NCBI RefSeq assembly: GCF_031181385.1
Contig: NZ_JAPSKV010000003.1
Span: forward strand, 186,001-250,000
Source of the DNA: Fredinandcohnia onubensis
GTDB lineage: Bacteria > Bacillota > Bacilli > Bacillales > Bacillaceae_L
Direction of reading: 5' to 3'
Length of the DNA: 64,000 nt
The translations under genes and the position numbers were made by a program. Of this stretch, positions 50,810 to 60,020 are shown piece by piece; the stretch's first letter is position 1; every line of letters begins with the position of its first letter. Below the pieces are notes generated by a model that saw only the letters and a list, made by a program, of their open reading frames with translations, had not been told where the DNA came from and did no database searches.

Positions 50810-51763
50810 ATGTGGGCTATAATTGAACAAATCTTTCCATATGCAATTGTATTTACAATCCCTCTTTTAATAACAGCACTTGGTGGATTATTCAGTGAAC
50901 GAAGTGGAGTCGTAAATATCGGTTTAGACGGTCTGATGATATTTGGGGCTTTTGCTGGGGCACTTACGATTTATTACCTTCAAGGAGTAATTCCGAATCA
51001 TAATTTAGTGCTATGGATTGGGTTACTGGTAGCGGCTATTGTTGGAATACTCTTTTCTTTATTACATGCGTTTGCTAGTATCAACTTAAATGCGAACCAA
51101 ATTATCAGTGGTACCGCAATCAATATGATAGCCGGGGCATTAACCGTATTTTTAGCAAGAAACATTACTGGTAGTGGAAACATCCGAATCACAAATGGAT
51201 TTTCACCATCCGATATTCCAGTACTATCTTCTATTCCGGTTATTGGTGATTTATTTTTTACAAAGACCTATCCAACTACGTGGTTTATATTAGCTGTATT
51301 ATTAATTAGCGCATTTGTTTTGTATAAAACAAAAACAGGGCTTCGTTTACGTTCTTGTGGTGAATATCCACAAGCAGCAGAAGCTGCTGGAGTCAATGTA
51401 AGAAGAATTCGTTACCTTGGCGTTATCCTTTCGGGGGCATTTTCAGGTATAGGTGGAGCCCTTATTATTGTAACTTATGCTGGCGAGTTTACTGGTACCG
51501 TGTCTGGCTTAGGTTTCTTAGCACTTGCCGCATTAATTTTCGGACAATGGAAGCCACTTGGGATTCTTGGAGCAACTTTATTCTTTGGTTTTGCAAGTAC
51601 AGTTGCGAACGTTTCACAAGTTATCCCAGAGCTTGCAGTTGTCCCACCAATCATATTAAAGATTTTCCCTTATGTGGTAACTTTAATTGCATTGGTTATC
51701 TTTTCTAAATCTTCTCAAGCACCTAAAGCAGCGGGAGAACCATTTGATTCTGGGAAACGATAA
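50810..51763 (+). CDS. nupQ: ABC transporter permease, nucleoside importer
   Basis: 317 residues, about eight helices, second BPD_transp_2 permease: FSERSGVVNIGLDGLMIFGAF and NANQIISGTAINMIAGALT. The start is one base after the nupP stop, behind AAAGGAGGAAGC. It pairs with NupP. A strong terminator ends the nup operon. Confidence 0.94.
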   Translation: MWAIIEQIFPYAIVFTIPLLITALGGLFSERSGVVNIGLDGLMIFGAFAGALTIYYLQGVIPNHNLVLWIGLLVAAIVGILFSLLHAFASINLNANQIISGTAINMIAGALTVFLARNITGSGNIRITNGFSPSDIPVLSSIPVIGDLFFTKTYPTTWFILAVLLISAFVLYKTKTGLRLRSCGEYPQAAEAAGVNVRRIRYLGVILSGAFSGIGGALIIVTYAGEFTGTVSGLGFLALAALIFGQWKPLGILGATLFFGFASTVANVSQVIPELAVVPPIILKIFPYVVTLIALVIFSKSSQAPKAAGEPFDSGKR

Positions 51764-51775
51764 GATTATACTTTT

Positions 51776-51806
51776 AAAGGAATGGCAGAAGTGTCATTCC
51801 TTTTTT
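51776..51806 (+). terminator. Terminator after nupQ
   Basis: AAAGGAATGGCA (51776-51787) pairs with TGTCATTCCTTT (51792-51803, one G-U), then TTT. Confidence 0.9.
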
Positions 51807-51828
51807 AAATTGAAATGGGAGGACAATA

Positions 51829-52008
51829 ATGAGCAAAAAAGAATCGTTTTGGGGGATATTATGCCTCTTCTTAGTGCTGTTGGCCTATATCATTCCTTAT
51901 GTTTTTTTTACAGATGTAACCGCTTGGTACGGTAGTTTTCTTTTGTGGATTGTTTTGGCATTAGTCATTATTATTATAAATTACATACTGACAAGGAACT
52001 GGAGGTGA
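51829..52008 (+). CDS. 59-residue two-helix membrane protein paired with a symporter
   Basis: A short gene behind GGGAGG (51818-51823), ATG at 51829, TGA at 52006-52008. The product starts MSKKESFWGI and has two membrane helices (about 8-26 and 36-53), the second an Ile-rich run, with a positive end (TRNWR). Its last codons contain the ribosome binding site of the symporter gene seven bases on, so the two are co-translated. Small subunits sit next to some sodium:solute symporters (PanF/YhdT is one case); I cannot assign this one to a named family. Confidence 0.75.
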   Translation: MSKKESFWGILCLFLVLLAYIIPYVFFTDVTAWYGSFLLWIVLALVIIIINYILTRNWR

Positions 52009-52014
52009 GGATTG

Positions 52015-53484
52015 ATGAGTGCTACTTATGTATGGTGGGGAATTGCCATTTATATTGTGATGTCAATCTTTATCGCCTATTTATCAAGAAGTGAAAAGCA
52101 AGTAAATATGGAGGGCTACTTTTTAGGTAACCGAAAAATGAACGGTTTTGTGTCCGCCTTAAGTTATAGTGCAACGACTTATAGTGCTTTTATGATGGTT
52201 GGACTAGCTGGTTTAACCTATCGTGGTGGTGTTGGGGCATTAGGCTTTGAGATTATTTATTTTATCGGTGTTACTCTTGTTGCCTTTTTTGGACCGCGTT
52301 TTTGGATTGTCGGAAAGAAATTTGGCTATGTGACACCTTCTGAGATGTTAGGAGATCGTTACGATGATAAAAGGGTTGCAGCTATCATTTCGATTTCAAG
52401 CTGTATTTTTCTAATCCCTTATAGCGCCGTTCAATTAGCGGGTGTTGGCTATTTATTACAAGGGATTACAAATGGGGAGATCAGCTTTACTACTGGGGCG
52501 ATTTTAGCAACTATTTTAGCACTAATTTTTACATATATTTCTGGAATTCGCTCTGTGATGTGGACGGATTCTCTCCAGGCGCTTGTGATGATTGTTTCCT
52601 CGACCCTAGTTGTTATTTTATTAGTAAATGCATTAGGTGGTTTTGGTAGCTTCTTCAATGAATTGCGGACAAGTCATCCAAAATCCTTAACAGTACCTGG
52701 GAATGGGTACTTTAGTTTCCCTACATTTTTATCATTAACCATTCCATGGATATTCTTTAGTCTATCTAATCCTCAGGTGAGTCAGCGTTTATATATGCCT
52801 TCATCTTTAGGAAGTTTACGAAAAATGTTATTAGGTTTCCTCGTATTCGGCTTTATTTATACGATTGTATCGGTCATGTGGGGATATTCGGCAATTTTAT
52901 TATTCCCAGGACTTGAGAATCCGGATGTAGCTACACCCAACCTTCTGTCTTCCGGTCATGTACCAGTCGTTTTAGGGGTGATTGTTATGGTAGCAATTAT
53001 GGCAGCAGCTATTTCTACAATCGATTCAATATTATTAACCCTTTCTTCTCTTTTTGCGAGAGATGTCTATGGCATGTCCTCTAAAGTGAAGGACGAAAGA
53101 CAACAATTAAAGGTAGGAAAAATCATTATTCCTGTCATCGCAATTCTCGCTTATGGATTCGCAGAATTACAATTAGATTTAATTGCCGTTCTTTCTGTTG
53201 CATCGTCGGCAGGCTTAATTGTCGTCGTTCCAGCAATTATCGGAGCCTTCTTCTGGAAAAGAGGCACTGCAATAGGGGTTATGGCTAGTGTTACGATTAG
53301 TGGACTAGTAGTAATATTGCTTGAAGCTATGAGGTATAAACCATTTGGCTATGGATCAGGTGTATGGGGACTGCTTCTTTCTATTGTGTTATTTGTAGGT
53401 GTGAGTCTTGCAACTAGACCACCTGAAAAGAAAGCGAATGAATTTTTATCGTATTTAAAAACCGAACTTTCAAAAAATCAATGA
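52015..53484 (+). CDS. Sodium:solute symporter family transporter
   Basis: 489 residues with about 13 membrane helices. The SSS pattern is clear: GYFLGNRKMNGFVSALSYSATTYSAFMMVGLAG at the N-terminus and GVIVMVAIMAAAISTIDSILLTLSSLFARD around helix 8, where the sodium site lies. ATG 52015 is chosen because GGAGGTGAGG (52001-52010) gives good spacing; a TTG at 52012 is also in frame. Substrate is not evident from sequence. It is preceded by the 59-residue gene and closed by a strong terminator, so the pair is a cassette between the nup and ymf groups. Confidence 0.93.
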   Translation: MSATYVWWGIAIYIVMSIFIAYLSRSEKQVNMEGYFLGNRKMNGFVSALSYSATTYSAFMMVGLAGLTYRGGVGALGFEIIYFIGVTLVAFFGPRFWIVGKKFGYVTPSEMLGDRYDDKRVAAIISISSCIFLIPYSAVQLAGVGYLLQGITNGEISFTTGAILATILALIFTYISGIRSVMWTDSLQALVMIVSSTLVVILLVNALGGFGSFFNELRTSHPKSLTVPGNGYFSFPTFLSLTIPWIFFSLSNPQVSQRLYMPSSLGSLRKMLLGFLVFGFIYTIVSVMWGYSAILLFPGLENPDVATPNLLSSGHVPVVLGVIVMVAIMAAAISTIDSILLTLSSLFARDVYGMSSKVKDERQQLKVGKIIIPVIAILAYGFAELQLDLIAVLSVASSAGLIVVVPAIIGAFFWKRGTAIGVMASVTISGLVVILLEAMRYKPFGYGSGVWGLLLSIVLFVGVSLATRPPEKKANEFLSYLKTELSKNQ

Positions 53485-53488
53485 TCAG

Positions 53489-53525
53489 AAAAGCAAACCA
53501 GTACTGAGTACTGGTTTGCTTTTCT
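53489..53525 (+). terminator. Terminator after the symporter
   Basis: AAAAGCAAACCAGTAC (53489-53504) pairs perfectly with GTACTGGTTTGCTTTT (53508-53523). The stem reads as A-rich then T-rich, so it could serve both strands. Confidence 0.92.
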
Positions 53526-53665
53526 TTATTATGAAAATTTTAGGAGGCGAAACTTGAATTTATTACTAATTTGAGGTTATAGTGATTCTAAGATTAAAAA
53601 TTAGTTTTGGTTAAAATATAGCCATATAGTGTTTTGCTATGACCAAAAAGGAGGCTATGTATAAG

Positions 53666-54946
53666 ATGTTTTTATTGGATGATAATGAGCATAAATTAAA
53701 CGGCTTCACGCTCCATACGGTTAAAACAGACAAATTTAAAACGAATACAATTGTACTTAGAATGAAAGCTCCGCTGGAAGAGGAATATGTTACACAAAGA
53801 GCATTACTTCCGTATGTATTGCAAAGTGAAACACCTAGCTACCCCTCGACAACAAGTTTGCGCTCCTATTTAGATGAATTATATGGTGCTGTATTATATG
53901 TGGACCTAGCGAAAAAAGGGGAAAACCATATTATTACTTTTTTCGTGGAAATTGCAAATGAAATGTTTTTAAAAGACCAAACACCATTACTAGACAAAGC
54001 AATCAACTTGTTGCAGGAAATTATACTATCCCCTGTAACAGAAAATGGCGCTTTTAAAAGCAAAGTCGTGGAAAAAGAAAAACGAAGCCTTAAACAACGA
54101 ATTCAAGCTGTCTATGATGATAAAATGAGATATTCAAATTTACGTTTAGTTGAAGAAATGTGTAAGGATGAGCCCTATCACCTCCATGTTAATGGAAGAA
54201 TTGAAGATCTAGACAGTATTTCTTCAGAATCTCTCTATAATTATTATCAAAAAGCATTGGCTGAAGATGAAATTGATCTATATATTATTGGAAACATTGA
54301 ACCGGATAAAGTAAAAGAAGTGGTCTCATCGACATTTACGTTTTCTGAGCGTAGCACACGTCCACAAATCGAATTGAAAACCAAGCAGTTTGAAAAAGTG
54401 AATGAAGTAATTGAAAACCAAGATGTAAAACAAGGTAAACTTAATATTGGCTACCGGACAAATACAACTTATAGTGACCCAGACTATGATGCTCTTCAAG
54501 TGTTTAACGGAATTTATGGTGGTTTTTCACATTCAAAATTATTTATAAATGTCCGAGAAAAAGAAAGCCTTGCATACTATGCAGCTTCTAGGGTGGAAAG
54601 TCATAAGGGTCTTCTGATGGTGATGTCCGGGATTGATGTAAATAATTATGACCGAGCAGTAACCATTATCAAAGAACAAATGAAAGCAATGATTGATGGA
54701 GATTTTACAGAGGATATCCTAGCTCAAACAAAAGCCGTCATTCGAAATCAGTTGCTTGAAACAATCGATACATCCCGTGGTATCGCTGAAGTTTTATATC
54801 ATAATGTTATTTCACAGAAGTCAAGAAAGCTTGAGAATTGGATAGCTGGAATTGAAGCAGTCACAAAGGAGGAAGTAGTCAATGTTGCCAAGAAAGTTGA
54901 ACTTGATACGATTTACTTCCTTACTGGATTGGAGGGGCGGTCATAA
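53666..54946 (+). CDS. ymfF: M16-like peptidase homolog without zinc site (YmfF)
   Basis: 426 residues. AAGGAGG at 53648-53654 favours ATG 53666; ATGs at 53639 and 53657 are too early or too close. M16 fold segments are visible (SYLDELYGAVLYVDLAKKGE, KEKRSLKQRIQAVYDDKMRYSNLRL), but no HxxEH motif exists, so it is probably the non-catalytic partner of YmfH. The pair overlaps by one base (TAATG). B. subtilis ymfF/ymfH show the same arrangement; the substrate is unknown. Confidence 0.92.
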   Translation: MFLLDDNEHKLNGFTLHTVKTDKFKTNTIVLRMKAPLEEEYVTQRALLPYVLQSETPSYPSTTSLRSYLDELYGAVLYVDLAKKGENHIITFFVEIANEMFLKDQTPLLDKAINLLQEIILSPVTENGAFKSKVVEKEKRSLKQRIQAVYDDKMRYSNLRLVEEMCKDEPYHLHVNGRIEDLDSISSESLYNYYQKALAEDEIDLYIIGNIEPDKVKEVVSSTFTFSERSTRPQIELKTKQFEKVNEVIENQDVKQGKLNIGYRTNTTYSDPDYDALQVFNGIYGGFSHSKLFINVREKESLAYYAASRVESHKGLLMVMSGIDVNNYDRAVTIIKEQMKAMIDGDFTEDILAQTKAVIRNQLLETIDTSRGIAEVLYHNVISQKSRKLENWIAGIEAVTKEEVVNVAKKVELDTIYFLTGLEGRS

Positions 54947-56232
54947 TGGATAAAATCACATTTGATCAACTTCAAGAGGTTCTTTTTCACGAGAAGCTTG
55001 AAAATGGTCTTAACGTCTACATCCTTCCGAAAAAAGGATTTAATAAAACATATGCAACCTTTACGACTAATTATGGTTCAGTTGATAACCAATTTGTACC
55101 ATTAGGGAAGAGTGAATTAACGACAGTTCCTGATGGGATTGCTCATTTTTTAGAGCACAAGTTATTTGAAAAAGAAGATGGAGATGTGTTTCAGGACTTT
55201 AGCAAACAAGGTGCCTCTGCGAATGCTTTTACCTCATTCACAAGAACAGCCTATCTTTTTTCGAGTACATCCAATGTCGAACTAAATCTAGAAACATTAA
55301 TTGACTTTGTCCAGAGTCCTTATTTTACAGAAAAAACAGTTGAAAAAGAAAAAGGAATCATCGGCCAAGAAATTACAATGTATGATGATAACCCTGACTG
55401 GAGACTTTATTTCGGTGTAATTGAAAATATGTACAAAAATCATCCGGTCCGCATTGATATTGCTGGAACTATTGATTCCATCGCCAAAATTACAAAAGAT
55501 ATGCTCTACGAATGCTATGAAACCTTTTATCATCCGAGTAATATGGTTCTATTTATTGTTGGTCCGATTGACCCGGAAAAAATAATGGAGCAAATCAAAT
55601 CTAATCAAGCCAAAAAAGATTATCAGGACCAGTCTGAAATCAAACGCCATTTCGAGGACGAACCAGTAGAAGTAAACGAAAAGAAGAAAGTACTAGAAAT
55701 GAACGTCCAATCTTCAAAGTGTATGGTTGGTGTGAAGGCTCTAAACCCTTCACGTAAAGGTGACGAATTACTTAAACAGGAATTATCGATGACGATTCTC
55801 TTGGATTGGCTTTTTGGAAAAAGTTCCAAGCATTATCAGGAATTGTATGATGAAGGCTTAATTGATGATACTTTCTCATATGATTACACGGAAGAACAAG
55901 GATTTGGTTTTGCGATTGTGGGAGGAGATACCTCAAATCCCGATGAATTATCAGCAAAGTTACGAAATATTATGCTCTCAAGTAAAAAACAAGGAATCAC
56001 TTCAGAAGAATTGGACCGTGTTAAAAAGAAAAAAATTGGAGCATTTTTACGTTCTTTAAACTCACCAGATTATATTGCAAACCAGTTTACAAGATATGCA
56101 TTTAATGATATGAATTTATTTGACGTTGTTCCTGTAATGGAAAGTATAACAGTTGATGATATTACTAAAACTGGAAATGAAATTTTCGATGAAATTAGAA
56201 TGACGGAGTGTCAGGTAATACCTAAAAAGTAG
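54946..56232 (+). CDS. ymfH: M16 family zinc peptidase YmfH
   Basis: 428 residues. Zinc motif HFLEH in IAHFLEHKLFEKEDGDVF near residue 67, with the later glutamate in KEKGIIGQEITMYDDNPDW. The start overlaps the ymfF stop. A heterodimer of active and inactive M16 chains, as in mitochondrial processing peptidase, is a reasonable inference. A terminator follows. Confidence 0.94.
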   Translation: MDKITFDQLQEVLFHEKLENGLNVYILPKKGFNKTYATFTTNYGSVDNQFVPLGKSELTTVPDGIAHFLEHKLFEKEDGDVFQDFSKQGASANAFTSFTRTAYLFSSTSNVELNLETLIDFVQSPYFTEKTVEKEKGIIGQEITMYDDNPDWRLYFGVIENMYKNHPVRIDIAGTIDSIAKITKDMLYECYETFYHPSNMVLFIVGPIDPEKIMEQIKSNQAKKDYQDQSEIKRHFEDEPVEVNEKKKVLEMNVQSSKCMVGVKALNPSRKGDELLKQELSMTILLDWLFGKSSKHYQELYDEGLIDDTFSYDYTEEQGFGFAIVGGDTSNPDELSAKLRNIMLSSKKQGITSEELDRVKKKKIGAFLRSLNSPDYIANQFTRYAFNDMNLFDVVPVMESITVDDITKTGNEIFDEIRMTECQVIPKK

Positions 56233-56241
56233 TAAATGCTT

Positions 56242-56271
56242 AAGCATCCTTTACCAAAAGGATGCTTTTTT
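56242..56271 (+). terminator. Terminator after ymfH
   Basis: AAGCATCCTTT (56242-56252) and AAAGGATGCTT (56256-56266) form a perfect stem with a three-base loop, then T. Confidence 0.92.
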
Positions 56272-56285
56272 AAGGGGAAATGAAT

Positions 56286-57011
56286 ATGAAGAAATACGCA
56301 TTAATTACAGGTGCTAGTGGAGGAATCGGAAGCGCTATTGCAAAAGAAATTGCCAGTCTAGGTTATTCGTTATACCTACATTACAACGAAAATGAAAAGG
56401 CGGTAAAAAGTTTAGCGGAAGACTTGGTTAGTAAAGGTGTAGAATCATATCTTGTAAAGTCTGATTTAAGTCAAAAAAACGGTGTAGAATCTGTGGTTAC
56501 CCAAATCCAGCACCCAATTGACACCATTGTTCATAATTCAGGGAAAAGCGTGTTTGGACTAATGACTGATTTTAATCAAGAGACGGTCGATCAAATGGTG
56601 CATCTTCATGTAAGTACACCTTATATGTTAACTCAAGCCCTTCTTCCTGCAATGATAACGAAAAAAAGTGGGAATATCATTGTTATTTCATCAATTTGGG
56701 GACTAACAGGAGCGTCTTGTGAAGTGCTTTATTCCATGGTAAAGGGAGGACAAATCTCGTTTGTAAAAGCATTAGCGAAGGAAGTTGCGTTAAGTGGAAT
56801 ACGAGTGAATGCGGTCGCACCGGGTGCGATCAATACAAACATGCTCCAGGAGTTCACTGAAGATGATTTACTAGGTATAAGTGAAGAGATTCCAATGGGA
56901 AGAATAGGTGAACCAATTGAGGTAGCAAATACAGTTGGATTTTTACTCTCCAACAAAGCTTCTTATATAACCGGACAAGTTTTGTCTGTAAATGGTGGTT
57001 GGCATTGTTAG
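56286..57011 (+). CDS. ymfI: Short-chain dehydrogenase/reductase YmfI
   Basis: 241 residues from ATG 56286; AAGGGG at 56272-56277 is eight bases away, while the ATG at 56280 is too close. Cofactor motif TGASGGIG at 8-15, NSGKS in place of the usual NNAG, catalytic serine in VISSIWG and the YSMVK tyrosine/lysine pair. Substrate unknown; FabG-like in form. Its place after ymfH matches B. subtilis. Confidence 0.94.
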   Translation: MKKYALITGASGGIGSAIAKEIASLGYSLYLHYNENEKAVKSLAEDLVSKGVESYLVKSDLSQKNGVESVVTQIQHPIDTIVHNSGKSVFGLMTDFNQETVDQMVHLHVSTPYMLTQALLPAMITKKSGNIIVISSIWGLTGASCEVLYSMVKGGQISFVKALAKEVALSGIRVNAVAPGAINTNMLQEFTEDDLLGISEEIPMGRIGEPIEVANTVGFLLSNKASYITGQVLSVNGGWHC

Positions 57012-57117
57012 TATTTATAATGAGTGCAAGTGTGAAAACGCGACATAAATTTCAATGAATAATTTAGCTTACAATCGACAAACTAACATTGTATTAACCT
57101 TATAAGGAGGGTCACTT

Positions 57118-57360
57118 ATGTCAGTACTAGACAATTTTGAAGAGTGGAAAGATTTTTTAGGTGATCGCTTGCAGCATGCTAAATCTGAAGGAATGGATCA
57201 ACAAGTTATCAGTAATATGGCTCAACAATTAGGTGATTACCTAGCTAATGAAGTAGAGCCAAAAAATGCTCAGGAAAAAGTATTACGGGACCTCTGGACC
57301 GTTGCTTCTGAAGAAGAGCAACAAGCGATTGCAAATGTAATGATTAAACTTGTCCAATAG
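57118..57360 (+). CDS. ymfJ: YmfJ, DUF3243 family protein
   Basis: 80 residues, mostly helical and acidic: MSVLDNFEEWKDFLGDRLQHAKSEGMD, NMAQQLGDYLANEVEPKNAQEKVLRDLW. The family is confined to Bacillus and relatives and has no firm function. AAGGAGG with good spacing precedes the ATG. A terminator follows. Confidence 0.93.
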   Translation: MSVLDNFEEWKDFLGDRLQHAKSEGMDQQVISNMAQQLGDYLANEVEPKNAQEKVLRDLWTVASEEEQQAIANVMIKLVQ

Positions 57361-57382
57361 GTCTGGTAGTAGGGTTACGTGT

Positions 57383-57406
57383 AGAGAGGATTTTCCTCTC
57401 TTTTTT
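57383..57406 (+). terminator. Terminator after ymfJ
   Basis: AGAGAGGA (57383-57390) and TCCTCTCT (57394-57401) with a three-base loop, continuing into a T run. Confidence 0.92.
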
Positions 57407-57536
57407 ATTTAAGTAAATTTTTTTCAAATTTTTTATGCCCCTCTATAAAATATGAACTGATTAGTTTATAATAAAAATGATGCAATATTTCATAGTTGGA
57501 AACTTTAACCACTGATTGTATGAGGGGCTGGGACAC

Positions 57537-58322
57537 TTGGAGAAAAAAGAGTGGTATTTGGAATATGAAATAGCAAAAAATCGCCCAGGACTCCTAGGGG
57601 ATATTTCTTCTTTACTAGGAATGCTTTCGATAAATATTGTTACAATAAATGGTGTAGACGATCGCAGAAGGGGCATGCTTTTATTAAGTGATAGCAATGA
57701 ACAAATCGAGAGACTTGAATCGATACTACATACAATGGATACGATAACCGTTACAAAGCTTAGGGAACCAAAGCTTCGTGATAAGCTTGCTGTTAGACAT
57801 GGACGATATATTCAACGCGACGCAGATGATAAAAAAACATTCCGTTTTACGCGTGATGAATTGGGGCTGCTTGTTGATTTCATGGCAGAGCTGATTAAGC
57901 AAGAGGGTCATAAGTTAATTGGAATTCGGGGTATGCCGAGGGTCGGTAAGACCGAATCAGTTGTTGCTGCTAGTGTTTGTGCACATAAAAAGTGGTTGTT
58001 TGTGTCATCGACATTATTGAAACAAACGATGCGAAATGAATTAATCCAGGATGAATATAATGCTGATAATCTTTTTATAATCGACGGCATTGTTTCTACA
58101 AGAAGGGCAACCGAAAGGCATCTGCAACTTGTTAGGGAGATTATGAGACTGCCCGCTGTTAAATTAGTCGAGCATCCGGATATATTTGTGCGTCATACAG
58201 AGTATACGTTGAATGATTTTGACTATATTATTGAACTTCGAAATAATCCTGAAGAGGAAATTACATACGATATAGAAGACCAACAGTTTTCTAGTTCTGA
58301 TTTTTCCGGTTTTAATTTTTGA
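57537..58322 (+). CDS. ymfK: YmfK, DUF3388 protein with ACT-like domain and P-loop
   Basis: 261 residues from TTG 57537, with AGGGG nine bases upstream; a longer frame begins at TTG 57516 but would contain that site. The N-terminal 75 residues (YEIAKNRPGLLGDISSLLGML) read as an ACT-like small-molecule domain. A Walker A-type loop, GMPRVGKTES, is at about 138-147, in a domain of P-loop character (KKWLFVSSTLLKQTMRNELI). The function is unknown. The combination suggests a ligand-responsive nucleotide-binding protein; that is inference. Confidence 0.9.
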   Translation: MEKKEWYLEYEIAKNRPGLLGDISSLLGMLSINIVTINGVDDRRRGMLLLSDSNEQIERLESILHTMDTITVTKLREPKLRDKLAVRHGRYIQRDADDKKTFRFTRDELGLLVDFMAELIKQEGHKLIGIRGMPRVGKTESVVAASVCAHKKWLFVSSTLLKQTMRNELIQDEYNADNLFIIDGIVSTRRATERHLQLVREIMRLPAVKLVEHPDIFVRHTEYTLNDFDYIIELRNNPEEEITYDIEDQQFSSSDFSGFNF

Positions 58323-58421
58323 CTATATTAATCGATTAATCCTTTACTGAAAAAGAGAAAAATGCTAGTATTATGAACGCAAATAAGCCAATAGGTATCC
58401 CGGAATTGGTAGGTGAAAAAG

Positions 58422-59333
58422 ATGTCTGAATTAGGATCTCGGCTTAAAGAAGCAAGAGAGCAAAAAGATTTAAGCCTTGATGATTTACAGCAAATTACAA
58501 AAATCCAAAAAAGGTATTTGGTTGGGATTGAAGAAGGAAATTATAATGTTATGCCAGGTAAATTTTATGTCCGTGCATTCATTAAGCAATATGCTGAGGC
58601 TGTGGGACTTAATCCTGATGAATTATTTGAGGAGTACAAGTCAGAAATTCCTGGTACATATAATGATGAAATTCCTGAACAAATATCAAGAGTACAATCA
58701 AGAAGACAAATTTCTGCGACAAATTCGAAAATTGTTGATAAAGTACCAATCATCATATTGGCTCTTTTTCTTCTTGGTGGTGCAATGACAATCTACTGGT
58801 TTGTATCTAAAAAGGATGTTGCCGAAGAACCAGAAACACAACTAGAGAGTCAGGAAACGGAATACGACGAATCAAATGAACCACCTCCTGTTCAAGATCA
58901 ACAAAAAGAAGAGCCGAAAGAAGAGGAACAGGTAGCTGGTGAAACAGAAAATACCCCTTCAGAAGAAGAAGAGGAACCTGTAGAAGATACTCCTGCTCAG
59001 GAGCTTGTAGAGGTTGAAAAAAATTCCAGTACTGCAACCTTTGAGTTGAAAAATGCAGATTCATTTAAGGTAAAAGTAACGGCGGCAGATGCTGGGCAAT
59101 CTTGGGTCACACTTCAAAATCGCCAAAATGAAAGATTTATTTATGAAACCATTGCGAATGGTGCAACAAAAGAGGTTGATTTAACAAATCAAAATGAAGT
59201 GATATTAACAGTTGGAAGGTCGTCTGATCTTCAAGTCGAAATTAATGGAGAGCCTTTTACGTATCCGTTTGATACGGGCCAAATTGTTCGTCAAATTATT
59301 ACGATAAAGTATACTCCAGTATCTGAAGAATAA
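58422..59333 (+). CDS. ymfM: RodZ-like protein YmfM
   Basis: 303 residues from ATG 58422 behind AGGTGAAA. A helix-turn-helix of the HTH_25 type (about 1-75: LGSRLKEAREQKDLSLDDLQQITKI), one membrane helix (about 108-128), a Glu/Gln/Pro-rich linker (130-195) and a C-terminal extracellular beta domain (DUF4115, SFKVKVTAADAGQSWVTLQ). RodZ proteins link MreB to cell-wall elongation. It sits before pgsA as in B. subtilis. Confidence 0.94.
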   Translation: MSELGSRLKEAREQKDLSLDDLQQITKIQKRYLVGIEEGNYNVMPGKFYVRAFIKQYAEAVGLNPDELFEEYKSEIPGTYNDEIPEQISRVQSRRQISATNSKIVDKVPIIILALFLLGGAMTIYWFVSKKDVAEEPETQLESQETEYDESNEPPPVQDQQKEEPKEEEQVAGETENTPSEEEEEPVEDTPAQELVEVEKNSSTATFELKNADSFKVKVTAADAGQSWVTLQNRQNERFIYETIANGATKEVDLTNQNEVILTVGRSSDLQVEINGEPFTYPFDTGQIVRQIITIKYTPVSEE

Positions 59334-59335
59334 AC

Positions 59336-59361
59336 AAAAGTCATCATTATGATGGCTTTTT
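59336..59361 (+). terminator. Terminator after ymfM
   Basis: AAAAGTCATC (59336-59345) pairs with GATGGCTTTT (59351-59360, one G-U) around ATTAT, then TTGTTTC. Confidence 0.82.
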
Positions 59362-59373
59362 GTTTCGTATAAG

Positions 59374-59382
59374 TGGTATTAT
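59374..59382 (+). promoter_or_regulatory. Candidate extended -10 promoter for pgsA-cinA
   Basis: TGGTATTAT (TATTAT at 59377-59382) about 40 bases before pgsA; the -35 is weak. Confidence 0.4.
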
Positions 59383-59424
59383 CACTATTATAAGAATTTT
59401 AGTAAATGTTGGAGGTATAAGATT

Positions 59425-60003
59425 GTGAATTTACCAAATAAGATTACAGTAGCAAGAATTTGCTTAATTCCACTTTTTTTAATTGTTATGTTTGTTCCGT
59501 TTGGCTGGGGTGATGTTTCGATTGGCTCAATGTCCATTCCAGTTGCCCATTTAGTAGGAGCGATTATTTTTATTGTTGCTTCTAGCACTGATTGGATTGA
59601 CGGTCACTTGGCGAGAAAGTATAACTTAGTAACAAACCTAGGAAAGTTTTTAGACCCTCTTGCAGATAAGCTACTTGTATCAGCTGCATTAGTTAGTTTA
59701 GTTCAGTTTGGACTAGCACCTGCCTGGATGGTTGTTATTATTATAAGTAGAGAATTTGCTGTAACTGGCTTACGTTTATTACTTGCCGAAGGTGGAGAGG
59801 TTTCAGCAGCAAAAATGCTAGGGAAAATTAAAATGTGGGCTCAAGTAGTAGCTGTTTCTGCATTATTATTACATAACTGGCCGTTTGAATTTCTTTCTAT
59901 CCCATTTGACATGATTGCCCTCTGGGTAGCAGTTATATTTACAATTGTGTCTGGTTGGGATTATTTTGCGAAAAACAAAGGTGTCTTTGCAAACTCTAAA
60001 TAG
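59425..60003 (+). CDS. pgsA: CDP-diacylglycerol--glycerol-3-phosphate phosphatidyltransferase
   Basis: 192 residues with a GTG start nine bases after GGAGG. The CDP-alcohol phosphotransferase signature [20 protein letters not shown] is followed by LDPLADKLL, with all conserved aspartates. It has about five or six helices. It makes phosphatidylglycerol phosphate from the CDP-diacylglycerol made by CdsA. The gap to cinA is 17 bases. Confidence 0.98.
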   Translation: MNLPNKITVARICLIPLFLIVMFVPFGWGDVSIGSMSIPVAHLVGAIIFIVASSTDWIDGHLARKYNLVTNLGKFLDPLADKLLVSAALVSLVQFGLAPAWMVVIIISREFAVTGLRLLLAEGGEVSAAKMLGKIKMWAQVVAVSALLLHNWPFEFLSIPFDMIALWVAVIFTIVSGWDYFAKNKGVFANSK

Positions 60004-60020
60004 GATGGTGTGATTCTTCA

